DNA of 12,926 nucleotides, taken from NCBI GenBank assembly GCA_913009215.1, contig CAJVXG010000028.1, positions 1 to 12,926 on the forward strand, given 5' to 3'. This document shows positions 5,780-12,588 of this stretch, piece after piece. Position numbers and translations under genes: made by a program. The number at the start of each line of letters is the position of its first letter. Position 1 is the first letter of the stretch. The notes below the pieces were generated by a model, which made no database searches, was not told the DNA's origin, and saw only the letters and a program-made list of their open reading frames with translations. Origin of the DNA: an uncultured Gammaproteobacteria bacterium. Lineage in GTDB: Bacteria; Pseudomonadota; Gammaproteobacteria; Acidiferrobacterales; CAJVXG01.

Positions 5780-7672
5780 CTAGATCCATAACCTGGTCAA
5801 ACGACGTCCGCCATGCAGCAGGTTGGTTAAACCGCGTGCCGCAAAAATAGCCGTAAACATGGACGTCAGAATACCGATAATCAGGGTGACAGCAAACCCC
5901 TTGATCGGGCCAGTGCCAAAATTCAATAGCATGATGGCGGCAATCAAGGTGGTGATGTTGGCATCGGCAATGGTGCTCAGGGCCTTCTCATAACCGGCAT
6001 GAATACTGGCCTGCGGTGTATTGCCGTTGCGAATCTCTTCACGGATACGTTCAAAAATAAGGACGTTGGCATCCACCGCCATACCTACCGTAAGCAGGAT
6101 CCCGGCAATACCCGGTAAAGTCAGTACCGCAGGAGTCATCGACAACACCGCAAAAAGCAGCACCAGATTAAAGACCAGGGCAACATTGGCGATAATGCCA
6201 AACAGACGGTAATACACCAGCATGAAGATCAATACACCAATCAGACCGATAACGATGGCCTTAAACCCTTGTCTGATGTTATCACGACCCAGACTCGGGC
6301 CAATGGTGCGCTCTTCAATAATATCGACGGGCGCTGCCAAAGAACCGGCACGCAACAACAAGGCCAGATCGTTGGCTTCCTGGGTACTGAAGCGTCCCTC
6401 GATCTGGAAGCGTGAGCTTAATTGCGAATTAATGGTCGGATAGGTAATAACCTCCTCAACCACTACCGTATCTTTAACAATACGGCCTTTCTTGTCCAGT
6501 ACGGGGCGGCCATTGGCGTCCTTTCTTGTCTTCTGGCGTCGCTCCTTCAGTATTACCGCCATATTCTTGCCAATATTCTTGCCCGTCACCCGTCGGTTAC
6601 TGGCAGCACCCTGGGAATCAAGCGTAATCGATACCACGGGCTGATTGGTTCGGCTATCAAAGCTGGGGCCGGCATCAATAATATTGCTTCCGGAGTAAAT
6701 TGTGCGGTTCAGTAACCACAGAGGCCGGCCATCCTGGGTTTTATACAGCTTGGAACCGGGTGGCGGTCTTTGGCCAATCGGCGGTGTCAGGCCGCCGTGC
6801 TCATGATCCACCATTTTTACTTCCAGGGTAGCGGTGCGGCCAATAATACGTTTGGCTGCCGCGGTATCCTGGATACCCGGCAATTGCACGACAATGCGGT
6901 CTGCGCCCTGTTGTTGCACCACCGGCTCGGCAACACCCAGCTGGTCGACACGATTGCGCAATCGTTCCATGTTCTGATTCAATGCAGCATTCTTTTTCTT
7001 GGATAGCTCGTCCTGGTTCATGCGTACATGCAGAAAATAAGAACGCTTGTCTTTAGTCTCTGTGTAATCAAACTGCTTGGGCAGTTCACTGTTAATCAGG
7101 GATCGTCCATTACTGCGATCGTCGTCAGTGCGAAAACGAATCTTCAGGCCACCGGTTTTTTCTCTGGTCACAGAAAGATAGCGGATCTTTTTACGGCGCA
7201 ATACCTGGCGAATGGCCTCGGCGTTGCTTTCTTCCGCCTTTTGCAGGATCGGTTTCATGTCTACTTGCAACAGGAAGTGCACACCACCGCGCAAATCCAG
7301 ACCCAGGCTCATGGGGCTGGCGCCAAAGGCACGAAGCCAGTCTGGTGTTGCAGGCAATAAAGTCAGGGCAATGGTGTAGCCCTCATTATATTGGTGCTCT
7401 ATGATATTGCGCGCCCTGAGTTGGGTCTCGGTGTCAGAAAAGCGCACCCTTATGCTCTTATTATCAAGCTTGACATTCTTGTAGGCCAGCTTGGCATTTT
7501 CCAGCCGGATCTTGATGGTATTGACCATAGCCTGGCTCACCTCGCTCTTGCGAATGCCGGAGATCTGCACTGCCGGGTCCTCACCATAGAGATTCGGCAA
7601 AGCATAGATGACGCCAATGACCAGCGCCAGGATAATGATCAGGTATTTCCAGAGTGGGTATTGGTTAAGCAT
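5780..7672 (-). CDS. secD: protein translocase subunit SecD
   Basis: The 630-residue protein is the larger half of the SecDF proton-driven export motor in the inner membrane. Membrane helix 1 lies at about 8-26. The P1 periplasmic region starts near LGLDLRGGVHFLLQVD (123-138) and runs to about 455, including the GRTATLEVK stretch (278-286). Five further helices lie between about 470 and 615. GMAVDANVLIFERIREE (530-546) carries the conserved helix-4 aspartate D534, the residue of proton coupling in this family. The length is close to the E. coli protein (615), with modest extra sequence in the periplasmic part, notably a lysine-rich insertion at about 375-400. ATG 7672 fits the family N-terminus; the Shine-Dalgarno sequence is weak. 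yajC ends 64 bases upstream and secF follows after an enlarged gap. Confidence 0.97.
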   Translation of the reverse strand: MLNQYPLWKYLIIILALVIGVIYALPNLYGEDPAVQISGIRKSEVSQAMVNTIKIRLENAKLAYKNVKLDNKSIRVRFSDTETQLRARNIIEHQYNEGYTIALTLLPATPDWLRAFGASPMSLGLDLRGGVHFLLQVDMKPILQKAEESNAEAIRQVLRRKKIRYLSVTREKTGGLKIRFRTDDDRSNGRSLINSELPKQFDYTETKDKRSYFLHVRMNQDELSKKKNAALNQNMERLRNRVDQLGVAEPVVQQQGADRIVVQLPGIQDTAAAKRIIGRTATLEVKMVDHEHGGLTPPIGQRPPPGSKLYKTQDGRPLWLLNRTIYSGSNIIDAGPSFDSRTNQPVVSITLDSQGAASNRRVTGKNIGKNMAVILKERRQKTRKDANGRPVLDKKGRIVKDTVVVEEVITYPTINSQLSSRFQIEGRFSTQEANDLALLLRAGSLAAPVDIIEERTIGPSLGRDNIRQGFKAIVIGLIGVLIFMLVYYRLFGIIANVALVFNLVLLFAVLSMTPAVLTLPGIAGILLTVGMAVDANVLIFERIREEIRNGNTPQASIHAGYEKALSTIADANITTLIAAIMLLNFGTGPIKGFAVTLIIGILTSMFTAIFAARGLTNLLHGGRRLTRLWI

Positions 7673-7736
7673 ATTAAAACGGTTGCGTCCTGAGTAAACG
7701 CTTTCTTGTTCTTGTTAAGAAACGATATATGATTCT

Positions 7737-8066
7737 TTATTTAACAGATTTCAACGTTCCCTTGGGCAGCACTGTTTGCACGGCCTGACGCTGGAACACC
7801 ATTTCCACACCATCAGAGACCTCGACGGTGATATAGTTGTCACTGATCTTGGTCACTCGTCCCATAATACCGCTCGATGTAGCCACTTCATCACCCTTGC
7901 CCAGCGCAGCAACCATGGCACGATGTTCTTTCTGCTTCTTCTGTTGTGGTCGTATCAAGACAAAATAAAAAATCAGGAAAAACCCGGCTATCAAAATCAG
8001 TGGGTTACCCAGAATGGATTCGGTACCCTTGCCTGCTGCCAATGCATCAGAAATAAAAAACCCCAT
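7737..8066 (-). CDS. yajC: preprotein translocase subunit YajC
   Basis: This 109-residue protein has a short periplasmic N-terminus, a single membrane helix at about 20-38 ending in FVLIRPQQKKQKEH (35-48), and a small cytoplasmic beta-rich domain (about 50-109). The RPQQKK motif after the helix is diagnostic of YajC, the small accessory subunit that binds SecDF and the SecYEG holotranslocon. The length matches the family (about 110). The start at 8066 has a clear Shine-Dalgarno sequence, AGAGGGG, about 5 bases upstream. It is followed by secD, as in E. coli; upstream, a repeat element fills the 185-base gap to tgt, so yajC may need read-through from the queA-tgt transcript or a promoter within that gap. 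Confidence 0.96.
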   Translation of the reverse strand: MGFFISDALAAGKGTESILGNPLILIAGFFLIFYFVLIRPQQKKQKEHRAMVAALGKGDEVATSSGIMGRVTKISDNYITVEVSDGVEMVFQRQAVQTVLPKGTLKSVK

Positions 8067-8165
8067 TGAAACCCCTCTAAAACTTCTATGTTAATTTAGT
8101 TAGATTCAAGCCTGTCACACAAACTCTGCCAGCCCAAAAACAGGACTATACCAGTCCGGCGCGGC

Positions 8166-8268
8166 GGTCGCTCTCGTCCATCCCTGGCCTCCGCGACACT
8201 AGCGCATCCCTGCGCGGCGGACGCTCGCGATCGACGTCCTGTCTGCTCGCGTCACTTGCCCGTCCCTG
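8166..8268. repeat. palindromic repeat element between tgt and yajC (copy 2)
   Basis: GTCGC (8167-8171) and GCGAC (8193-8197) pair within the frame GGTCGCTCT...TCCGCGACA (8166-8198), the same frame as in the secD-secF gap. GCGCA (8202-8206) and TGCGC (8211-8215) pair around TCCC. The word CATCCCTG occurs at 8179-8186 and 8205-8212, and its variant CGTCCCTG at 8261-8268, the last inside the tgt coding sequence. Related CATCCATG words occupy the mini-palindromes of copy 1. The element overlaps the last codons and the stop of tgt. Confidence 0.72.
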
Positions 8269-9361
8269 GCCGGCGCATAAGATAAAACTTCTCGACGAAA
8301 TCATCCAGCTTTTTCGCAGCAATGGCCTCTCTCAGGGCCCGCAGCAGGTCCTGGTAATAGTGTAAATTGTGAATTGTGGCCAATCGGGCGCCCAAAATCT
8401 CATTGGCCTGCTGTAAATGGCGCAAATAGGCCCTGCTGTAATGCCGGCAGCTATAACAGCCGCAATCCGGGTCCAGCGGGCCTGTGTCCTCGGTATAGGC
8501 ACTATTGCGGATGCGAATATCGCCGTGCCGGGTAAAAAGCCAGCCATTTCGCGCATTCCTGGTCGGCAGGACGCAATCAAACATATCTATGCCGCATCGC
8601 ACCGCCTCAATAATATCCTCCGGCTTACCCACCCCCATCAGGTAGCGTGGCTTGTCGGCCGGCATATTATTGGCGATATGGTCCAGGATAGAGAACATCT
8701 CTTCCTTGCTCTCACCCACCGACAGGCCGCCGAGGGCATAGCCATCGAAGCCGACTTCGAGCAAACCCTGCAATGAACGATCACGCAATTCCGGGTACAT
8801 ACCGCCCTGGACAATGCCGAACAAGGCGCCACCTTCCCCCTTGTGCGCTTGTTTACTGCGTAGCGCCCAGCGTAATGACAGTTCCATGGAGGTCTCGACC
8901 TCCTGTTCCGTTGCCGGATATGGAGTGCATTCATCGAAGATCATGACGATATCGGCGCCCAGCGCCTGTTGCACAGCAATTGATTCCTCCGGTCCCATAA
9001 AAATGGTATCGCCATTAATCGGAGACTGGAATGTGACACCCTTTTCATCAATCTTGCGTAACTTGCCAAGGCTCCAGACCTGAAAACCACCGGAGTCCGT
9101 CAGTATCGGGCCCTGCCAATGCATGAAATCGTGCAAATCACCATGGGCACGAATCACATCAACACCGGGGCGCAGCATTAAATGAAAGGTGTTGCCGAGA
9201 ATTATCTCGGCACCGGTTTGTTGTAACTCCTCCGGAGTCATGGCCTTGACAGTGCCATAGGTGCCGACCGGCATAAATGCAGGCGTATGGATTTTTCCGC
9301 GCGCCAGGCTGATCACGCCACGCCGTGCCTTTCCATCGCCCTGCTGTACTTCAAATTTCAT
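8252..9361 (-). CDS. tgt: queuine tRNA-ribosyltransferase (tRNA-guanine transglycosylase)
   Basis: The enzyme exchanges guanine at position 34 of GUN-anticodon tRNAs for the queuosine precursor preQ1. The 369-residue protein shows the full family pattern: DSGGFQVWSL (89-98) with the catalytic-site aspartate D89, FDECTPYP (142-149), GIVQGG (182-187), YALGGLSVGE (208-217), MFDCVLPTRNARNG (260-273) with the expected nucleophile D262, and the zinc site C300-x-C302-x2-C305 with H331. The length is near that of E. coli Tgt (375). The start MKFEVQQGDG at 9361 fits, although the Shine-Dalgarno sequence is weak. queA lies 16 bases upstream, the usual pair in this pathway. The C-terminal tail RRPGTGK and the stop codon fall in a repeat element, so the tail differs from relatives; catalytic function should not be affected. 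Confidence 0.97.
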   Translation of the reverse strand: MKFEVQQGDGKARRGVISLARGKIHTPAFMPVGTYGTVKAMTPEELQQTGAEIILGNTFHLMLRPGVDVIRAHGDLHDFMHWQGPILTDSGGFQVWSLGKLRKIDEKGVTFQSPINGDTIFMGPEESIAVQQALGADIVMIFDECTPYPATEQEVETSMELSLRWALRSKQAHKGEGGALFGIVQGGMYPELRDRSLQGLLEVGFDGYALGGLSVGESKEEMFSILDHIANNMPADKPRYLMGVGKPEDIIEAVRCGIDMFDCVLPTRNARNGWLFTRHGDIRIRNSAYTEDTGPLDPDCGCYSCRHYSRAYLRHLQQANEILGARLATIHNLHYYQDLLRALREAIAAKKLDDFVEKFYLMRRPGTGK

Positions 9362-9377
9362 TAAATAACTATCGCTG

Positions 9378-10406
9378 TTATTTGTCTGCCGGTGTCAGCA
9401 ACATCGCATCGCCATAACTGAAAAAACGATATTGCTGCATTATCGCATGCCGGTAGGCCTTCATAATATTTTCCACTCCGGAAAAGGCACAGACCAGCAT
9501 CAATAATGTCGATTCGGGTAAATGAAAATTAGTAATCATGGCATCGACCATTCTAAATTGATAACCGGGGCGGATAAAAATATCGGTCTCCCCGGTAAAT
9601 GGTTTGATGTCGCCATTCTGGGCAGCGGTTTCCAAAACACGCACAGAAGTGGTGCCGACGGCCACAATACGACCCCCCTGTTGTCTGGTGGTGTTGATCT
9701 GTTGGCATAATGCTTCGTTAATGGTGCACCATTCCTGGTGCATTTTGTGCTCATCGAGGTCCTCTACACGCACCGGCTGAAATGTGCCCGCGCCAACGTG
9801 CAGTGTTAAGAAGCCGCATTGAATCTCTTTTTGCTGCAATCGATGTAATATCTCCTGGTCAAAATGCAGGCCTGCCGTTGGCGCTGCGACTGCCCCGGGA
9901 GTTTCTGCATATACTGTTTGATAGCGATCCCGATCTTGCTCTATATCCTGGCGGCGGATATAGGGCGGTAATGGCATATGGCCAATGGATTCCAGCACGG
10001 TCTGCACCCTATTGGGCCTGAAATCGAGCTCATAAAAACTACCCTGTTTTGCCAGAATAATTACTTTTATGTCGTTTTCCAGATGCAATTCCGACCCTGG
10101 CTTTGGGGTCTTGCTGGCACGAATCTGGGCCAGGGCCCTGTGTTCATCCAGAATACGTTCTACCAATATCTCGATACGGCCACCACTGTCTTTATAACCG
10201 AAGAGACGCGCAGGGATAACCCGGGTGTCATTGAATACCAGCAGGTCCCCGGCCTGAAGCAGGTCCGGCAATTCTGCAAATTGTCGATCGACAATCTCAC
10301 CGGTATTTCCTGAAAGTGCCAGTAAACGACTGCAAGATCGGTGCTCAGCCGGGGCCTGTGCTATCAACGTCTCGGGAAGATCATAATAGAAGTCAGACTT
10401 CTTCAT
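9378..10406 (-). CDS. queA: S-adenosylmethionine:tRNA ribosyltransferase-isomerase
   Basis: QueA transfers and rearranges the ribosyl group of S-adenosylmethionine onto preQ1 in tRNA, forming epoxyqueuosine, the step after Tgt. The 342-residue protein contains YDLPETLIAQAP (8-19), VFNDTRVIPARL (57-68), YAETPGAVAAPTAGLHF (166-182), HVGAGTFQPV (203-212), VGTTSVRVLE (250-259), TNFHLPESTLLMLV (292-305) and RFFSYGDAMLL (327-337), all expected for the family; E. coli QueA has 356 residues. ATG 10406 begins the typical MKKSDFYYDLP. A weak AGG lies about 10 bases upstream. It is the first gene of the queA-tgt-yajC-secD-secF run and is divergent from the tRNA-Leu gene; its own promoter must lie in the 65-base gap, but no convincing hexamers are seen there on the minus strand. 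Confidence 0.97.
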   Translation of the reverse strand: MKKSDFYYDLPETLIAQAPAEHRSCSRLLALSGNTGEIVDRQFAELPDLLQAGDLLVFNDTRVIPARLFGYKDSGGRIEILVERILDEHRALAQIRASKTPKPGSELHLENDIKVIILAKQGSFYELDFRPNRVQTVLESIGHMPLPPYIRRQDIEQDRDRYQTVYAETPGAVAAPTAGLHFDQEILHRLQQKEIQCGFLTLHVGAGTFQPVRVEDLDEHKMHQEWCTINEALCQQINTTRQQGGRIVAVGTTSVRVLETAAQNGDIKPFTGETDIFIRPGYQFRMVDAMITNFHLPESTLLMLVCAFSGVENIMKAYRHAIMQQYRFFSYGDAMLLTPADK

Positions 10407-10430
10407 AGCGCGAGCCTAACAAACTTTGCA

Positions 10431-10460
10431 TTGTGAGCTCCAACAAAGTGTCGTTATAAT
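10431..10460 (+). promoter_or_regulatory. sigma-70 type promoter of tRNA-Leu
   Basis: TTGTGA (10431-10436) and a perfect TATAAT (10455-10460) are 18 bases apart, upstream of the tRNA at 10472. The following ACGCTCCCTG places a GC-rich discriminator at the likely start, a feature associated with stringent control of stable RNA promoters. Confidence 0.8.
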
Positions 10461-10471
10461 ACGCTCCCTGT

Positions 10472-10558
10472 GCCGGGGTGGCGGAACTGGTAGACGCGCC
10501 GGATTCAAAATCCGGTGGTGGTGACACCGTGTCGGTTCGAGTCCGACCCTCGGTACCA
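10472..10558 (+). tRNA. tRNA-Leu(CAA)
   Basis: An 87-base class II tRNA with encoded CCA (10556-10558). The anticodon stem CCGGA (10499-10503) / TCCGG (10511-10515) encloses the loop TTCAAAA, giving anticodon CAA (10506-10508), which reads the leucine codon UUG. TGGTAGACGC in the D-arm, a long variable arm of about 14 bases, and GTTCGAGTC in the T-arm are typical of tRNA-Leu. The acceptor stem pairs GCCGGGG with CCTCGGT and includes G-U pairs, one at the first position. Confidence 0.97.
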
Positions 10559-10570
10559 ATTTTCAGGACA

Positions 10571-10590
10571 GGATGGTGTGCACACCATCC
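10571..10590. repeat. perfect 20-base palindrome downstream of tRNA-Leu
   Basis: GGATGGTGTG (10571-10580) is followed directly by its reverse complement CACACCATCC (10581-10590). As RNA it could fold into an 8-bp stem with the loop UGCA. A competing stem is possible between GACAGG (10567-10572) or GGTGTG (10575-10580) and CCTGTC or CACACC in 10601-10610. No U-tract follows, so a simple terminator role is doubtful. Confidence 0.6.
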
Positions 10591-10623
10591 CCTATGCGTC
10601 CACACCTGTCTGCCGGACGACTC

Positions 10624-10637
10624 CGCCCGGAAGGGCG
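10624..10637 (+). terminator. possible weak terminator of the tRNA-Leu transcript
   Basis: CGCCC (10624-10628) and GGGCG (10633-10637) form a GC-only stem with a GGAA tetraloop. A mixed TGCTTTCATTT follows instead of a clean U-tract. It could end the tRNA precursor about 70 bases beyond CCA, but it is marginal by sequence. Confidence 0.35.
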
Positions 10638-10670
10638 TGCTTTCATTTGTCGTATTTTCGTATATCTTTA

Positions 10671-10701
10671 ATGACAGGGCTTCATTTCCTTAGGGTATAA
10701 T
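10671..10701 (+). promoter_or_regulatory. candidate promoter of the 6PGDH-like gene
   Basis: A perfect TATAAT (10696-10701) is preceded at 19 bases by ATGACA (10671-10676), five of six matches to the -35 consensus. The spacing is longer than ideal. Transcription from here would give a leader of about 55 bases containing a small GACC/GGTC hairpin (10740-10751) just before the Shine-Dalgarno sequence AAGGA (10752-10756). Confidence 0.55.
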
Positions 10702-10763
10702 TTAAGTTCAACACCCTGATATCGCAGCCACCCTCTACCGACCGGCAGGTCAAGGAAATACCA

Positions 10764-11666
10764 ATGCAAATCGCGATTATTGGTCTTGGAAAAACAGGCA
10801 CCGATATGGCGCGACGCTTACGGCGGTGTGCCTGCGAGATTATTGCCTTCGATAAAAACAGCCAGATCACCAAACGCCTGGCTGCTGAAGAGGGTATTAT
10901 TGCCGTCAATGACCTTAAGGAGTTGGTCAGAAAGCTGCTGCCGCCGCGTGTGATCTGGTCCATGGTACCTGGTGGCGAATGCACCGAGGATTTGTTCAAG
11001 GAACTCACCAAAGTGCTGGATGCAGATGACATCATCATTGATGGCAGCAACACTCATTATGTCGACAGCCGACGGTACGGGTCTGAACTCGCCAGACATG
11101 GTATTGAATATATCGATATTGGCATGTCAGGCAGCGTGCAAGGCCTGAATCAGGGCTACTGCCTGATGGTTGGCGGCAATAAAAAAGCGGTACAAATGAT
11201 ATCCCCGGCATTACGAATCCTGGCCCCGGCTGCCGACCGGGGATGGGCCCATGTTGGTACTCACGGGGCTGGCCACTTTACAAAAATGATCCAGGACACC
11301 ATAGAGAATGGCATGATGCAGGTCATAGCCGAAGGCTTTGCATTACTACACAACAAGGAAGACTTTGAGTTTGACCTGGGCCAATTGGCCGAACTTTGGT
11401 GTAATGGCTCCACAATCAGCAGTCAACTGCTGGATGAGGCGGCAAAATTATTAAAGAATTGCCAGGATCTGCAAAATATTGTGCCCTTTGTCTGCGACCC
11501 CAGTGACGACCGCTGGGCCACTTTCCAGTCACTGGATCAGAAAAAAATGGCCCCTATATTGTCCATGGCATTACAACAACGGTTTAATAGTCAGGACAAC
11601 GAGAACTATGTCAACAAGCTACTGGCCATGATGCACAACAAGGCCAACAATCGATCAATAGGCTAA
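10764..11666 (+). CDS. gnd: 6-phosphogluconate dehydrogenase-like protein, short class, altered active site
   Basis: The 300-residue protein has the layout of the short, decarboxylating 6-phosphogluconate dehydrogenases: a Rossmann fold with GLGKTG (7-12), FD at 29-30, MVPGG (67-71), DGSN (93-96), SGSVQGLNQGYCLMVGG (122-138), GAGHFTKM (168-175) and a helical C-terminal domain. D30 at the end of the second strand favours NAD+ over NADP+. The general-acid/base pair K174 and E181 is kept. However, the family motif KMVHNGIEYG reads KMIQDTIENG here (Q177, D178, N182), the glycine pair after S122 is GS, and the arginine expected in the G-S-x-x-R-S motif is S219. These positions contact 6-phosphogluconate in characterised enzymes, so the substrate may differ. 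AAGGA lies 7 bases before ATG 10764, so the start is secure. Family membership is clear; 6PGDH activity is doubtful. Confidence 0.8.
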   Translation: MQIAIIGLGKTGTDMARRLRRCACEIIAFDKNSQITKRLAAEEGIIAVNDLKELVRKLLPPRVIWSMVPGGECTEDLFKELTKVLDADDIIIDGSNTHYVDSRRYGSELARHGIEYIDIGMSGSVQGLNQGYCLMVGGNKKAVQMISPALRILAPAADRGWAHVGTHGAGHFTKMIQDTIENGMMQVIAEGFALLHNKEDFEFDLGQLAELWCNGSTISSQLLDEAAKLLKNCQDLQNIVPFVCDPSDDRWATFQSLDQKKMAPILSMALQQRFNSQDNENYVNKLLAMMHNKANNRSIG

Positions 11667-11735
11667 CCATCGGGCGCCATATTTTATCTCTCAAACACCT
11701 GTCTACAATTGGCGATTAACCCGTATTGCCATTTT

Positions 11736-11768
11736 CTGGGAATTTCCTAAAATTACAGGAAAATCCAG
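11736..11768 (+). repeat. imperfect inverted repeat ahead of the pilin accessory gene
   Basis: CTGGGAATTTCCT (11736-11748) and AGGAAAATCCAG (11757-11768) are nearly reverse complements, with one bulged base and one mismatch, around an 8-base AT-rich loop. It lies between the 6PGDH-like gene and the next start at 11798. No U-tract follows; it could be an operator or a structured leader. Nothing else was seen in 11667-11797. Confidence 0.45.
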
Positions 11769-11797
11769 AATCTACTTTGGTAGCTTTCTATTTTTGT

Positions 11798-12586
11798 ATG
11801 AATAAGCGAACCGCAATTGCCAAACTAAAGGTCACGGGCCTGCATGTCGCCATCAGCCTGGTGATTCTCCTCGGCTTTCTATACTTTATGTTGACCCAAT
11901 GGTATCGGACACCCTACTTCTTTGCCGATCAGGGTTGGTCCGGTGTGCGCATTATGATTTTCGTTGATCTGTTTATCGGCCCGGTCATTACCGCTATCGT
12001 CTATCTACCGACAAAAACGCGCAAGGCCCTGGTATTTGATTTTACTACTATCGCAATTATTCAGTTGATTGCACTGGTATGGGGCGGATGGCTGGTGTAC
12101 AACGAACGGGCTCTGGCCTATGTGTATTACGATTCGGCATTCAGACCCGTAATTACCAGGGAGCTCAATAAACAAAATGTTTCACCGAAAAGCCTGAAGG
12201 CATTTAGCCCTGAAAGGCCACCGTTGATCTATAGGCTGCCGGTAAAATCAAGGGAGGATGGCAACATACAAATTGGTCTCATAAGGAAAGGAATAATGCC
12301 TGCCAGTCAATATCGCTTCTTCAGGCCACTAAAAGAGCATCTTGACAAGATATTTTCTTTTACCCTGGATATCAAGACCATAGCGAACAGAAATACAGTT
12401 TTACGCGCCGAGCTTGATAAATATTTACAGGAAACCGGCAACGATCTGGAGAAGTTGTATTTTCTGCCTCTGTCTGGTCGCGATAAATGGATTATTCTGA
12501 TCTTCAACAAACAAGGCGACAGGGTTGGGCATCTATATTCGCCATTTAAACTCACGTACAAAACCAATAAAGAAACAGTAGAATAA
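11798..12586 (+). CDS. TfpX/TfpZ-family type IV pilin accessory protein
   Basis: From ATG 11798 the protein has 262 residues. The first 115 match the TfpX/TfpZ pattern: AKLKVTGLHVAISL leading into membrane helix 1 (about 13-33), a W-Y-R-x-P-Y stretch (35-40), helix 2 with VDLFIGPVITAIVY (56-69), the basic loop PTKTRKA (71-77), helix 3 starting DFTTIAIIQLIALVWGG (81-97), and a segment like VYYDSAFRPV (109-118). The rest (about 120-262) is a soluble, probably periplasmic domain with no motif I recognise. Family members help assembly or stability of particular type IV pilins and normally lie next to a pilin gene; none is present here, which makes this copy an orphan or part of a more distant pilus set. 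The frame is open back to a TTG at 11726, but the upstream residues do not look like this family. No clear Shine-Dalgarno sequence precedes 11798. Its stop lies 2 bases from the converging panC stop. Confidence 0.78.
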   Translation: MNKRTAIAKLKVTGLHVAISLVILLGFLYFMLTQWYRTPYFFADQGWSGVRIMIFVDLFIGPVITAIVYLPTKTRKALVFDFTTIAIIQLIALVWGGWLVYNERALAYVYYDSAFRPVITRELNKQNVSPKSLKAFSPERPPLIYRLPVKSREDGNIQIGLIRKGIMPASQYRFFRPLKEHLDKIFSFTLDIKTIANRNTVLRAELDKYLQETGNDLEKLYFLPLSGRDKWIILIFNKQGDRVGHLYSPFKLTYKTNKETVE

Positions 12587-12588
12587 TA

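Noticed and set aside
7702..7722. TTTCTT/AAGAAA inverted repeat between yajC and secD as a terminator
   Set aside because: The stem is short and AT-only, and termination between yajC and secD would be unexpected in this cluster.
10393..10693. Open frames overlapping tRNA-Leu on both strands
   Set aside because: They are translations of a tRNA gene and its flanks; the tRNA fold accounts for the sequence.
11726..11797. Upstream TTG start for the pilin accessory gene
   Set aside because: It would need a rare start codon, has no ribosome binding site, would place the imperfect hairpin inside the coding region, and adds residues unlike the family N-terminus.
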